Shown here piece after piece: positions 11,891 to 23,159 of a stretch of 64,000 bases of DNA (within the stretch, counting starts at the first letter, position 1; every line of letters starts with the position of its first letter). Position numbers and translations under genes: made by a program. The DNA is from Chionoecetes opilio (Eukaryota > Arthropoda > Malacostraca > Decapoda > Majidae), in contig JACEEZ010018874.1 in assembly GCA_016584305.1 (NCBI GenBank), positions 18,943 through 82,942 on the forward strand. Reading direction: 5' to 3'. The notes under the pieces were generated by a model. It was given only the letters and a program-made list of their open reading frames with translations. It did not search any database and was not told the DNA's origin.

Positions 11891-12475
11891 CACCTTCACG
11901 CCCGCACGCCCACTACAACACAACACAAATACAAGACATAAACAATCTGACTCAGCCCTCCATCTCGCCCTCGCTGCCTGCCTTGCTGAGTTGACTTAAT
12001 TGACTTGACTTTCTGTTCAAGGCCTCTCTACCCATCAGTGTTGGCAATGCTCTGGGTGTTGGGTGTATTTCTGTATATTTATAATAGTGTAAAAGTTATT
12101 GCGTGATACAACTCATCGATACTTTGATGTTGGACATGTAATACTCATAGAAGAGAAATAATTCAAAGCAGCATTAACATGTCATCCTCTTTTCTAGGCC
12201 CCTGCGTCCAGTTGTTCATTTGACCATCACGGGTTTCCCGAAAGAACCAAACGATTAACAGAGGTCATCAACAGGATATGACGCACACACACACACACAC
12301 ACACACACAGTGGCTCACGGGTTTCCCGAAAGAACGATCAACAGAGGTCAACAAAAGGATATGACGCACACATGGCGGAAGAAGGCTGGTACAATTTTTT
12401 GGGGGGCGGTGGGGGGGCTGGTATAATTTTTTTTGGGGGGGCAGTTTATATATTTTTGTATTATTATAGTTGTCC
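11891..12475. other. Spacer of duplicated block, no gene seen
   Basis: Second copy of the spacer. It includes the short internal duplication with a CA run at 12284-12309 (repeat units from about 12226 and 12316) and no recognisable coding sequence. Confidence 0.6.
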
Positions 12476-12667
12476 AAGCTCGCTTCGCTCGCTTGGACAC
12501 CTATTTCAGCCGAAATCAGGTGTCATATAGGCTTGTAAAATGTTTCCTCTTCTTCTTCTTGTGACTACTTTTGCGGGAGCCGGGTATACAGGCGCTAAGG
12601 AAGAAATTTGGCGTAGAAAGTTATATTTCGTCTCTTAACTCATTGTCCAAGCGAGCGAAGCGAGCTT
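12476..12667. mobile_element. Small MITE, duplicate, clean termini
   Basis: 192-bp element. Positions 12476-12499 and 12644-12667 are inverted copies of each other, built on GCTCGCTTCGCTCGCTTGG. Each arm is itself nearly palindromic, so the ends could form small hairpins. The interior is non-coding. A diverged or error-laden twin is at 3944-4145. Confidence 0.7.
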
Positions 12668-12830
12668 TTACCATTTATACTAAAATTCGTAATATATTGT
12701 GCCTGGAGACATTAGTGCAGTGGCGAAATTAATGCATTAGTGCAATGAAAATAAAATGTGTTCGTAATCCTCACAACAACAGTGTCTGAGGTTCTGCTCA
12801 CCGATACCACCACCACCAACACCACCACCA

Positions 12831-15800
12831 GACTAGCTCGTGGACCACCGTCGGGTTAGGACGTGTCGCTCTGTGGACTAGACATTTCACCGGCACCGGT
12901 TGGTTGGGGTGCGCGCGCCCCCTGCCGGCTCGTTAAACCTTAGGTTTAGTGCCTTCTCCCCGTCCACTGTGTTCCCTGGTCCTGCCGTCCTTCGGCGGCC
13001 TTTGGGCCCCCGCCATGCCCGGGTCTTTGCTGGGTATCGGGGGGACATGGACGTAGACCAGGAATTCCCTGCTCTCTCCAACAAGCGCGGCCCCCCCTCC
13101 CCGCCCAGGGAACCCCGGAAAGCCCCCCGCCCCAAATAAGGAACATAAAGCAGCACCCCCAAAGAGCAGCAGCAGCTGCCCCAGACCCACTGAAAAGTTT
13201 TGGCCCAGGATCCACTCCCAGTGCCCCGGGAGCCGCAGACCCCCCGGACACAAAAAACAAAGGTTACTTTCCTGCCCCCGGGGGCCTGTAATGGCCCCCG
13301 TTTTTTCTCTCCCCCCGGCCGGGGTCTCTCGGGGGAAATTTTTCATACCACCCCTTTGGGGGCAAGTACATCTTTGGGAGGGGGAGCCCCGTCCCTGGGT
13401 AATGGTTTTCAGCCTTGGGGTGGCGCTGTGGGGGGGTTCATCCCCAAAGGGGGCCCACCCTACAGGACGTCCCCCTTTCACCCTAGGGGACTGGCAAGTT
13501 ACTTGCCCCCCTTACCGAGGGGGCCCGGGTCCCCCGGGGGCCAGTATGGGAAGGGGGCCCCCTCTTGAGGAAATTAAGGCCCTTGAGGAGATCCGCTAGT
13601 ACCCTGAGGGCCCCGGGGAGGGCCCATGACACGGGGAGGTCTCGTGGACCCCCCCCCGAAGCCTGCCCCCCCTCCCCCATGGGTAGGTGGATCCTCTAAA
13701 GGTGACGGGTTTTCCTTAAAAAAACAAGGGTGTGCTTTGGCCAGCGGGTTTGTTCTGGCCACAGCCCTCCCTGCCCCCGATCCCCCGTTCCCCTCCCGTC
13801 AAAAGGGTTTGGGCCCCACTCCATCAACACCTGCCGATTTTTCCGTGCGCTGGGGCCCGCTGAAAGGGGCCCCCTTTTGAGCCAAGGGGGGGGGAATTTG
13901 GCCGGGAAACGGGCCCCTTTCCGCTGTTTTCAGGGGGGGGGCATAGGGCCCCCAGGTCTGCCCCCCCGCCCTTTAAAACCAGGAGGCCCAAAAACTTTAC
14001 GGGGGGGCTGGTCCAGGAAGGGTTTCCCCCATTTGCATCAACAGTGGTCTGCGGCTCCCCCACTCCCGACTTTCCCGGCCACCTCCCCCAAATCAGACCC
14101 CCCCATTTGGGCCACCCCCTATGGCTGCATCACCACCCAGGGCCGTCCACCCCGATACGCTTTTTCCCTCTGTTCCCAGGGGGAAAACGGGTTTACACTG
14201 TTTACAGACCTAACGGAGGATGATGCCCCTCCCCGGGACCCTCTTCCCCCTTCCCCTTTCCCGGGGCCCGTTCCCCAAGCCCCCAGACGCTATGTCCCAA
14301 AGGCCCCCCCAAAGCCGGCTGAACCCATGGCGCCGGGGGGGGGGGTTTTCATAATCCTGCCCCCCTTTGGGGATTTCCACCCACTTCACGACAAAAGGGG
14401 GAAGTCCCCCATCCGCCGTCCCCCTTTCTTGGGGGACAAATCCCCCCGGGGCCCCTCCTCTCCCCCCCGGTGCGCTTCTGGGCCCCCAAACGCCTTCCGG
14501 GGCCCCCCCCCACCCCCCAAAACACGCCCAATTGGGGCCCCCTCCGCATCCTTTTCCCGTCCATGGAAAAGGGACAAAAACGTAAATGCCGCAGATATTC
14601 ACCCTTCTATGGAAGTTCCCGCCTTTAAACCACCGGGGCCGTCGGGTCCCTGCCAAAATAGCCAGTATTGGCCAGCATTTTCCTCCGCCCCTTCAACTTT
14701 TTCCTCCAGGCTAGGCCCTCCCTTTTTCCTGGGGAAATCCCCTTTCCCCTCCCTTCGGGGAAGCCCCCCGAGTTAAAGACATTTGGGGGGAAAAACTTTC
14801 CCTTTCGGTGGTTGGGTTGTGGGAGACGTGGCTCTCCCCCCCCTCTCCCCCCCAACCAAAACCGGGCTACAACATAAACCCGGGAAGGGGGAAAGACCCG
14901 GGGGCGGGAGGTGGGGTCCTCCTTCCCAATTTTCACGCCCCCCCTTTGGGACCTTCCCCCCTTGCCCTCCCACAGGGGCAGAACGGCCCCCTCAAAGGGT
15001 GGTCGCAGCCAGGGGCTACGCAACGGGTGATTTATCCGTAGGGGGGTCTGCTTTTAACGCTGATGGTGCCACTCCCGGGGAAACGGGATCATACTTTTCC
15101 CCCTTCCTCCCCCGTTGTAAATCATGGGGGGATTTTTAATGCCCATCCCAGTTGTGGGAACCTGACCTCCCTCCCCACCTCCCCAAACCCCTCCGGGGGG
15201 GGGCCCCTTTTCGGGCTCACCTTTGACTCGCCTGCCTGTCCCTTTTCCCCCCCGGGTCTCCCAAACCCGTTCCCTTTCCCCACACGGGTGCCACTTCTGT
15301 ATTGGCCCTTTTCCTTGGGGCCCAAACCCTTTCGTGCCAGGGGACCGTCAAACGGCCCCTTACAGGGGGAGTGACCCCCCTTCCCCTCCTCCCCTTTCCT
15401 TTCCCGGGCCGTCATGCCAGGCCTCACCCCGGTTGCCGCCTGCTGGAAAACCACGGGTTCCGGCTGGCCCCTCTACGAGGGGGGCACCTCCCCCGAAACC
15501 CCCCGGATCTCTCCTCCCTTCCCCCGGGGGGGCGCCGCTGCCCCCCCTTTCCCCAAATTCCCGGAGGACGCGGGGGAAAAGGCCCCCTTCCCTCTTCGAC
15601 GCGCGCGCCCCTCGCCGTTCCCGGGGAAACTTGGTAACGCCCACTGCGCCCCGGCCCGTCAAGGGGCCCCTAGGAGGCATTGGGAAAATATGGGCCCAAG
15701 GGCCCCCACTACAGCTTGGGGGGGCAATATAAAAGGAAATTTATGCCATATGTGCCCCCGGAAAAATCCTCCTTGCCCAGAGTAGGGGGTGGGGCCCCCA

Positions 15801-18715
15801 CTGCGCCCTTTTCTTTTCCACCTCCTCCACAAAGGTACGTGGGATTTTTTTAAATCCAGGAGGGGGGAAAAAAAAACGCCTTTTCCCCGCCCCTGAAGGA
15901 TGGGGCCCCAAAACCCCCCCCTAGGGGACCGCCCGAAGGATGCATTGCTTCCGCCCCACATAAAGGGCAAGGGTTGGTCTCGGTCTCCTCTCGCGTAACC
16001 CTTACCATCAAAAAGGGGGCAATAAATACTGCTTTTTGCCTCCCCCGGCACCCGGGGAACACCAGTCCTTTCACGGATGAGATGGGGCCCGGGGCCCTTT
16101 TCCACCTTTAAAACCAGGGAAAATGCGGGCCGGGTAAAGTGCCGTATGATTCCGGGTTTACAGGGCACCTCCCCTTTAAGTCCACGGCACTCTCCCTTTT
16201 CCAAAAACCAGGGTTTGGGTTCGGGGGGTCTTTCCCACGTACTGGAAATCCCCCACCCCGCTACCTATACCCAAACCCCGGGGAAAGGGCCCCACACCCC
16301 GTCCCCCATACCCCCCATCGCTCTCCTCTCCTGCGTGGGTAAGCTCCTGGAGCGCCCCGGGGGCCACTCGCCTATCCTGGGGGGCTGGAGGATGGCCCCT
16401 CTCCTGAGGGGAGGGGCCTGTGGCTTTAGGGCCCCCCAGGACAACCCCAGATGTCCTGGGGCAGTGGAGTATCACACTGCGACACTTACCGGGGTAGGGG
16501 AGGTCATGACCCCCTCTTGGGAGGGTCTAGAGGGGGCATTTGACTCTTGCGTTTTCACGAAAAGGATCCTCCCTAAAATTGGGGTTCCATGGGGCCACGG
16601 GGCCCAAACCCCCCCCGGCCCGGTCATTCTTGTCAGGCCGGTCTTTTTTAGGGTTTGGGGTTTGGGGCCTCCACCTCTCCTTCCCGTTTCCCAAAGCAGG
16701 AGGGTGCCCCAGGGTTCCACCCCAGCCCCTTTTCTGTTTAATGTTTCCCCCTCTCAGGGGCCCCACATTCCTCCCCACTTCAACTTCTTATCTATGCAGG
16801 GGCGACATTACCATTTATCAGCAGAGCCAAAACTCAGGCCCAGGGGCCCCAGCAGTTGCAGGAGGGAGGGATAAATAACTGACTGGGGGGAGGGCATGGG
16901 TTCTCTCCCAAATTTAAAGCTCCCAAAAAACCCCCCTTTTGTTCACCCTCAAGCCTGCCCCTCTCAACCCCCTGTCACCCCTTTGGGGGCCCCCCCGGTG
17001 CCTACACAAGGGGCCAAAACCCTTTCCTTTGGTTGCGGCTGGATTTGGGCCCCGCCTGGGCCTGGTTATTTATATGAGTAAACCCCCGTAACCCCCTGCA
17101 ACAGGGGCCCCCCCAACAAACATGGGGCGGGGGTGGTGTCCGCTGGGGGGCCCCCCGTGACCTCCTTTTGCACTAAATTTTCCCGGCGGCCATCAGATAT
17201 AAGGTGTCCTATGGCAGCTGATTTTAGGCTCAGCGGCCCTTCCCCCCCAGGAAAAATGGGGAAAACCTGCAAAAGCGGCCCCCGAGGATCCCCATGGGGG
17301 CAAGGGGGGTCCTACCTGTTAAACGCCCTACACGCAGAGGCGGACCCCCGTTGCAGGTTTCAAAAGGAGGGGGATCTATGTAGCCAGTACCACCATCATT
17401 TTCCCTCCCCCCCTCCCACCCCTCGCCACTCTCATTTCCCAAACCCGGGGTGGGTCCTCACACCCAGTCTGGGGTTCCCGGGGCCCCTCCGCCCCTACGG
17501 TTTCCCTGCACGGGTGGCCCCCTCGTGCTGAACCTGCCAAACCCCCTTACTAAAACCATAAACCCACACTCCCGGTTCCCCTCCCGGCTGGGGCATTTTC
17601 CCCTTGGTTGCCCTGGAAATATCCCAGATTTCCCCCCCAAAAACTTTGCTAGCGTCCTTTGGGAGTCCTTTATTTCCCTCAAAATCGAAAATGGCACTCT
17701 ACCAAAAACAACCTTTAAAATCTTCCCCCTGACGGGCCCCTCACCCCCCCCATTCCGTCTACAGGCGTGCCGTCTATGACCCCGCCCCCAAAATCTGCAG
17801 GACGTGGCGGCTGCCCCCCGAAAAAGGGCGTTCTGACGGCAAACTCTTCGCCATTCGCCAGGCGGGTCTTCCCGAACACCCCCCTCGCCCCGCCAGGGGT
17901 TTTGACTAAAAAACAGACTCCCCTCTCCTCCCCCCTTTTCCTCCTCTCTCGTCGCCCGGGTTCCTCCACAGCCCCCGGTTTTCCCCCTTTCCAAAAGGTA
18001 CTCCCTCCCTCAACTCAGGGGGGGCGGAAAAATCACCCCTTTCAAATGGGTTTCCCTTCCCCCTTTCAATATCCGGGGCCACCCCGGGGAGCTGGGCTGC
18101 TTTCAAAAATGGCCTTCCCGGGGGGAAAAAACACCCCCCCCCCCCGCTGCCGCTCCTTTCCCCCGCCCAAACGTTTTCCCCTTTTTAATGGGCTGCCCCT
18201 CCGGGGGGATGGTCGCTCGGCGACGCCCTCCGGCCACCTTTCCAAAAGGGGGCAAAAAAGTACAGACTCCTCCCCGAAGCCTGGATAAGGGAAAAAAATC
18301 CCCGCTTGGATGTCGCCCTCACCCGTCGAGGATCGGCACACAAAAACTCAGAAAATACTGGGACGTCGGGAGCTCACGCCCGACCCGTATGCCCTGGTGC
18401 AGGGGAAAAACCCGGAGTCCCCTTTTACCACTTCCCCTGCAGGGCCTGCTTCCCCTCCCCCCCGGGCAACTTCTACGTGGGGCAACCCCATCGCCCTGAA
18501 CGTCACCACCCTTTTACCTGGGGGGGCCCCCCCGCGGCCCCCCGCTGCCCTCCACCCCCCGACGCCCCCCCGTAAACCGCCTCACCTGTGCCTTCCTGAG
18601 GAAAAACTAATCAATGTCCGACTGTGAATTTAATTTACGGCTTTTACACCCGGGGAATATCGGCGATTCGAATCACAGGCCCCTTTAACAACAACCCAAA
18701 AACAACAAAACAACA
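12831..18715 (+). mobile_element. Two-ORF LINE, copy B (error-smeared)
   Basis: Same element as copies A and C, in the same position within the duplicated block. ORF1 starts near 12900 and its zinc-knuckle region is at about 13845-13960. RT is recognisable around 16510-16820 and RNase H around 17730-18110. Runs of G, C and A are expanded, and neighbouring bases are converted to the run base so extensively that no domain keeps its frame for more than about 50 codons. Long proline/glycine-rich open frames here are products of this smearing. Use copy C as the reference for the family. Confidence 0.85.
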
Positions 18716-19700
18716 CCCCCCACCACACCACACCACCCACCACTCCCCCCAAAACACCCCCAACCCCAACCCCCCACCCTTAACCACCACCCCCCCCCAC
18801 CAAAACCCCCCGGCACCACCAACACCCCTCACTATCACCCCACCCCCACCCCACAGCGCACCACACCCACCAAAACCCCCTTTTACCACCCACCCCAAAC
18901 CACCACCACCTCTCCCCCAAACACCACCCCACCACCACACCCAACCCCCCCCCACCACCCCCCCACCAACCCCTCTACCCCCCCCCCCCCACCACCCCCC
19001 CCGTGCCCACCCCCCCACCACCCACCCTCCCCCCCCCCACCACCACCCCACCACCCCCCACCCCCCCCTCCCCCACATCTACTCCCCCCCCACCACCCCC
19101 CCCACCCCCCCACACCACCGGCCCCCCACCCCCCCACCACCACCACCCCCCCACCACCCCCACCACCACCACCACCACACCCCACCCCACCCCCCCCCAC
19201 CACCCCACACCCCCCCAAAAACCACCCCCCCCACCACCCCCACCCCACCACAAACCCCCCCACCACCACCAACCACCCACCCCCACCACCATACCACCAC
19301 CCCCACCCCATCCACCACCCCCACCCCACCCCACCACCACCATCCCCACCACCACCACCACCCCACCACCACACCACCAACACCACCACCCACACCATCA
19401 CCCACCATCACCCCACCACCCCCAAATAACACCATCCCCACCACCACCACTACCCCCACCAAAACCCACAACAAAACACCAACTACACCACCACCACCCC
19501 ACATCACCACACCCCCACCACCAGCAACACCACCAGACCACCCCACCCCCACCACCACCACCACCATCACCCCCACCACACCACCACCACCACCACCAAA
19601 CCACCATCCCCAAAAACCATCCCCCTTCACCACAACCCCCACCATCACCACAACCACCATCACCACCACAACACCACCACCACCACCACCCCCTCACCAC
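18716..19700. repeat. CCA-type microsatellite array, duplicate
   Basis: About 980 bp of CCA/CCC-rich repeat closing the second duplication unit. C runs are inflated compared with the unit 1 array. It stops at a T-rich stretch at 19701. Confidence 0.95.
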
Positions 19701-19995
19701 ATTTTTTTTTCTTTACTTTTTTTTTTTTTTTTTTTCAAGAACAATTTAGCACTTTTTTTTCTCTGTAAAAAGTAGAGAAAATCAAAAAAGGGAAGGGTGA
19801 AGGTTGGGTTTGGGGTTAGGTAGGTTGTAATATAAATATTTTGGGGAGGGTATTTAAAAAAATTACTTTTGCCTGTGCGACTTTGGTCACGTTCCACACT
19901 TTAGGTGGAGCTATTTCCTAGTTTTTTATTGAGTTCCTATATTATTTGTATATATTTGATATAATTATAAAAAAGCTATTTTCTATAAACAAGTG
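19701..19995. other. AT-rich unique stretch, nothing recognised
   Basis: T runs followed by about 220 bp of unique AT-rich sequence. I see no gene, RNA or repeat relationship inside the window. Confidence 0.5.
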
Positions 19996-19999
19996 TGAG

Positions 20000-20033
<34 letters not shown>

Positions 20034-20814
20034 GAGAGAGGGAGAGAGAGAGAGAGAGAGGGGAGAGGAGAGAGAGGAGAGAGAGAGAGGAGAAGAAGAG
20101 AAGAGAGAGAGGAGAGAAAAGAGAGAGAAGAGGAGGAGAGAGGGGAGAAAGGGGAAAAGAGGAGAGAGAGAGAGGGGAGGAGAGAGAGAAAAAAGCACGC
20201 AACGTACACAAAAACACACCGTATAAACTACACACGCATGAACACACACATTACACTACTACACAGCAACACGCAGCAAAACAACAATACATGTGCACGC
20301 ATCACAACACAACACATACAAGTACTAGTGACGGTACTAACACACAATACACGCTAACACACACCACACATACACGTTTACACACACACCACACACATTT
20401 TTTGAAATATTTCACGTCAACAAGGTGTGTGTGTGTGAAGAGAGAAGAGAGAGAGAGAGGAGAGAGAGAAGGGGGAAAAGGGGAGAGAGAGAAAAGGGGA
20501 GAGGAGAGAGAAAGGGGGAGAGGAGAGAGAGAGGAGAGGGAGGAGGAGGAGAGAGGGGAGAGGAAGGGAGGAGAGAGGGGGAGAGAGAGAGAGGGGGAGA
20601 AAAAAAAAAAAAAAAAAAAAACAAACAAAAAACAGAACAAGAGGAGTGAAGTGAGAGACAAAAAAAAGGGGGGGGGGGGGGAAAAAAAAGGGGGGGGGGC
20701 CCGGGGGGGGAAAGGGGGGTGGGGGTTTCCAAATTTCCAAAACCTCAGATCTGTATTTTTTTTTTTGGTTTTTTTTTTTTTTCTCTCTCCCTCTCCTCTC
20801 TCCTTCTCTCTCTC

Positions 20815-20873
<59 letters not shown>

Positions 20874-20940
20874 CCCCTCTCCTCTCTCTCCAGACATGAA
20901 AAAAATAGTTTTTTAATAAAGGTTGTTATACTCTGGTTTG

Positions 20941-20986
<46 letters not shown>

Positions 20987-21130
20987 GGGAAAAGAGAGGG
21001 AGAGAGGAGAAGAGGAGAGAGAGAGGAGAGAAGAGAGAGAGAGAGAGAGAGGAAAAGGGGAGAGAGAGGGAGAGAGAGAGAGAGGGGGAGAGGAGAGAGA
21101 GAGAGGAGAGGGAGAGAAAAGGGGAGAGAG

Positions 21131-21165
<35 letters not shown>

Positions 21166-21228
21166 GGAAAAAGAGACGAGGAGAAGAAAGGGAGGAAAGG
21201 AGAGGGGAAAAGAGAAAAGACCCCTTTT
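19996..21228. repeat. GA/TC low-complexity cluster with failed base calls
   Basis: GA-rich runs at 19996-20190, 20440-20610 and 20940-21220 and a TC-rich run at 20780-20895 surround a CA-rich segment (20195-20420) and a meaningless stretch of A, G, C and T homopolymers (20600-20780). An isolated N at 21229 marks an unresolved base. The arginine/glutamate and serine/leucine frames across this are artefacts. Confidence 0.9.
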
Positions 21229-21533
21229 NAATCAGGCCAAGGGGAAATTCCCCAGTTAAACAAATACGAAGTCCCAATACAGAATAAAAATTGTACATAG
21301 GTAAAAATGTGATACTTACATACGATCCATGTTGCATGTGATGAAGCAGGACGGGAGGGGGGTGGGTGGGGAGGCCGCCGCGGGGAGGGAGGGGCCGGGG
21401 GGTGGTCACAAGGGGCGTGGCTGACCTCATGTTTCCCTCTCACCGCGTCACCTGCGAAAAGAGCACACCTGTAATGATCGATTCCTACACCTGGATGTGG
21501 TATTGAATGATTGCTAATAGTAGTATAGCGTCC

Positions 21534-22060
<527 letters not shown>

Positions 22061-22280
22061 ACAGGAAGTTTCGTACACAAGTTTTTTCGTACCAAGGTTT
22101 TGTTGGTTGTTTCGTACACTGATTTTGAGAATTTTCGTACATGCCTGATGTCGTTTCGTAACTAGTAGTCAAGTTCAACTCGTGTACGAAACGACTATGG
22201 TTTCATATAGACTACGAAACAACTTTTTGGTGTACGAATCTACTGGTGTACGAAACAACTTGTGTACGAACTGACTGCAC
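22061..22280. repeat. Mirror-symmetric TTCGTAC palindromic element
   Basis: Five TTCGTA(C/A) motifs in forward orientation (starting 22070, 22086, 22111, 22134, 22155) are followed by five in reverse orientation, read as TACGAA (ending 22190, 22218, 22238, 22254, 22270). Pairs are almost equidistant from a centre at about 22172, so the whole can fold as a ~200-bp hairpin. The outer arms also share CACAAGTT/AACTTGTG. The rest of the arms has diverged more than the motifs. A fragment of the right end, ACAACTTGTGTACGA(G)CTGACTGCACCC, recurs near 47663-47692, so this is a dispersed element. Confidence 0.75.
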
Positions 22281-22485
22281 CCCGTTATAATAGTGCTCAA
22301 CTTTTAGATCTGACAATTTGCAGTATTTCTAACCCTACAACACCCGTCAGAAGTGAAATATAACACAAAGGCGGCCTGGACATAACTTACGAGAACAATG
22401 TCCATTAAATTTAAATTTTCAATATAAAACACGAATATGTAGGCTACGTGTTTACCGTATTCCTCAGCCACCTTGAACGGTTTAT

Positions 22486-22768
22486 GGAACTGTCGCCGAA
22501 AGGAACTTTCGCCGAAACACCAACCCAGAACTCCCGCCGACATTGGAACACTCGCCGACGTGTAAGTTTTTAGCGACAGTTCAATTTGTATTATATGAAA
22601 AGAAATCTAACCTAACCTAACCACATAACCTAGCTTAACTATTCAGGCTATTGTTGGTATTTAATCCCTGAATGCAGAAACACGGGTAATGGGAACGCTC
22701 GCCGACCTGAAAAATAGGAACACTCGTCGACGAAAGGCGTGTGTTCCTATCGGCGACAGTTCCAGGTT
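22486..22768. repeat. GGAACTGTCGCC palindromic element(s)
   Basis: GGAACTGTCGCCGAAAGGAAC at 22486 is mirrored by the inverted copy ending about 22763. Inside are further GGAAC(N)5CGCCGA-like units at 22502, 22528, 22545, 22690 and 22717 and an inverted AGCGACAGTTC at 22572-22582. The first 97 bp (22486-22582) form a sub-unit with inverted ends whose second copy, 98 bp long, is at 47237-47334. Between sub-units is a CCTAA-rich stretch. No coding capacity. Probably a non-autonomous foldback element. Confidence 0.7.
22608..22645. repeat. CCTAA-like tract inside palindromic element
   Basis: CTAACCTAACCTAACC followed by degenerate units, located in the loop region of the 22486-22768 palindrome. 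The arthropod telomere repeat is TTAGG/CCTAA, but this short interstitial tract is not a telomere. Confidence 0.7.
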
Positions 22769-22969
22769 CCCCTTGAACCATGTACACAACCCCGCAAACC
22801 AAGTGCAAAAAACTATCATTACGTGCTCTCACAGGCAATAGGAAAAAACATAAATATGACTCAAACATATCAGTGGGTTCCCTGGACAGCGGACATTAAT
22901 GAAAGCACTGAAAACGAGCGAGCGACCTGGTAACTACAGTCTGCTTCTTTTTAAGGATAAAAAAATATA

Positions 22970-23042
22970 TATAATAGTTCCTCATCGGGGATCGAACAAT
23001 GGGCACCGAATACGCCACTCTGAGACGCTAACCACTCTGCCC
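22970..23042 (-). repeat. tRNA-derived repeat, split by LINE copy C
   Basis: On the minus strand there is an A-box-like GCAGAGTGGTTAGCG (about 23025-23040) and a B-box-like TTCGATCCC (about 22988-22996), the two internal RNA polymerase III promoter elements. The stems of a true tRNA do not pair properly, so this is a SINE head or tRNA pseudogene. The LINE at 23043 entered within its A-box region. The remainder continues at 28764, after the target duplication. Confidence 0.55.
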
Positions 23043-23159
23043 CCGGGGACTAGCTCGTGAACCACCGTCGGGTTAGGACGTGTCGCTCGTGGATAGACAT
23101 TTCACCGGCACCGGTTGGGTTGGGGTGCGCGCGCCCCTGCCGGCTCGTTAAACCTTAGG

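Larger units (their letters stand above)
11208..19700. repeat. Large tandem duplication, unit 2
   Basis: Second copy of the 2486-11207 block. It begins abruptly in the middle of the CR1-like fragment, directly after the CCA array of unit 1, and ends with its own CCA array. From about 12950 to 19400 it shows strong smearing of G, C and A runs, which neither unit 1 nor the third LINE copy shows, pointing to low-quality consensus. Confidence 0.8.

Noticed and set aside
13730..14776. 348-codon plus-strand frame
   Set aside because: Proline/glycine-rich artefact of homopolymer smearing in LINE copy B. The equivalent region of copies A and C has no such frame.
12831..18715. Copy B as an ancient, strongly diverged LINE lineage
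   Set aside because: The changes are run expansions and conversions to the neighbouring base, characteristic of poor consensus and not of substitution over time.
18624..19775. 383-codon proline/threonine/histidine-rich frame
   Set aside because: Entirely the CCA array of duplication unit 2.
19946..21430. Arginine/glutamate and serine/leucine frames over 300 codons
   Set aside because: GA/TC low-complexity DNA with failed base calls and one N.
22970..23040. Intact tRNA gene upstream of LINE copy C
   Set aside because: A- and B-box-like motifs exist, but the stems do not pair and the unit is split by the LINE.
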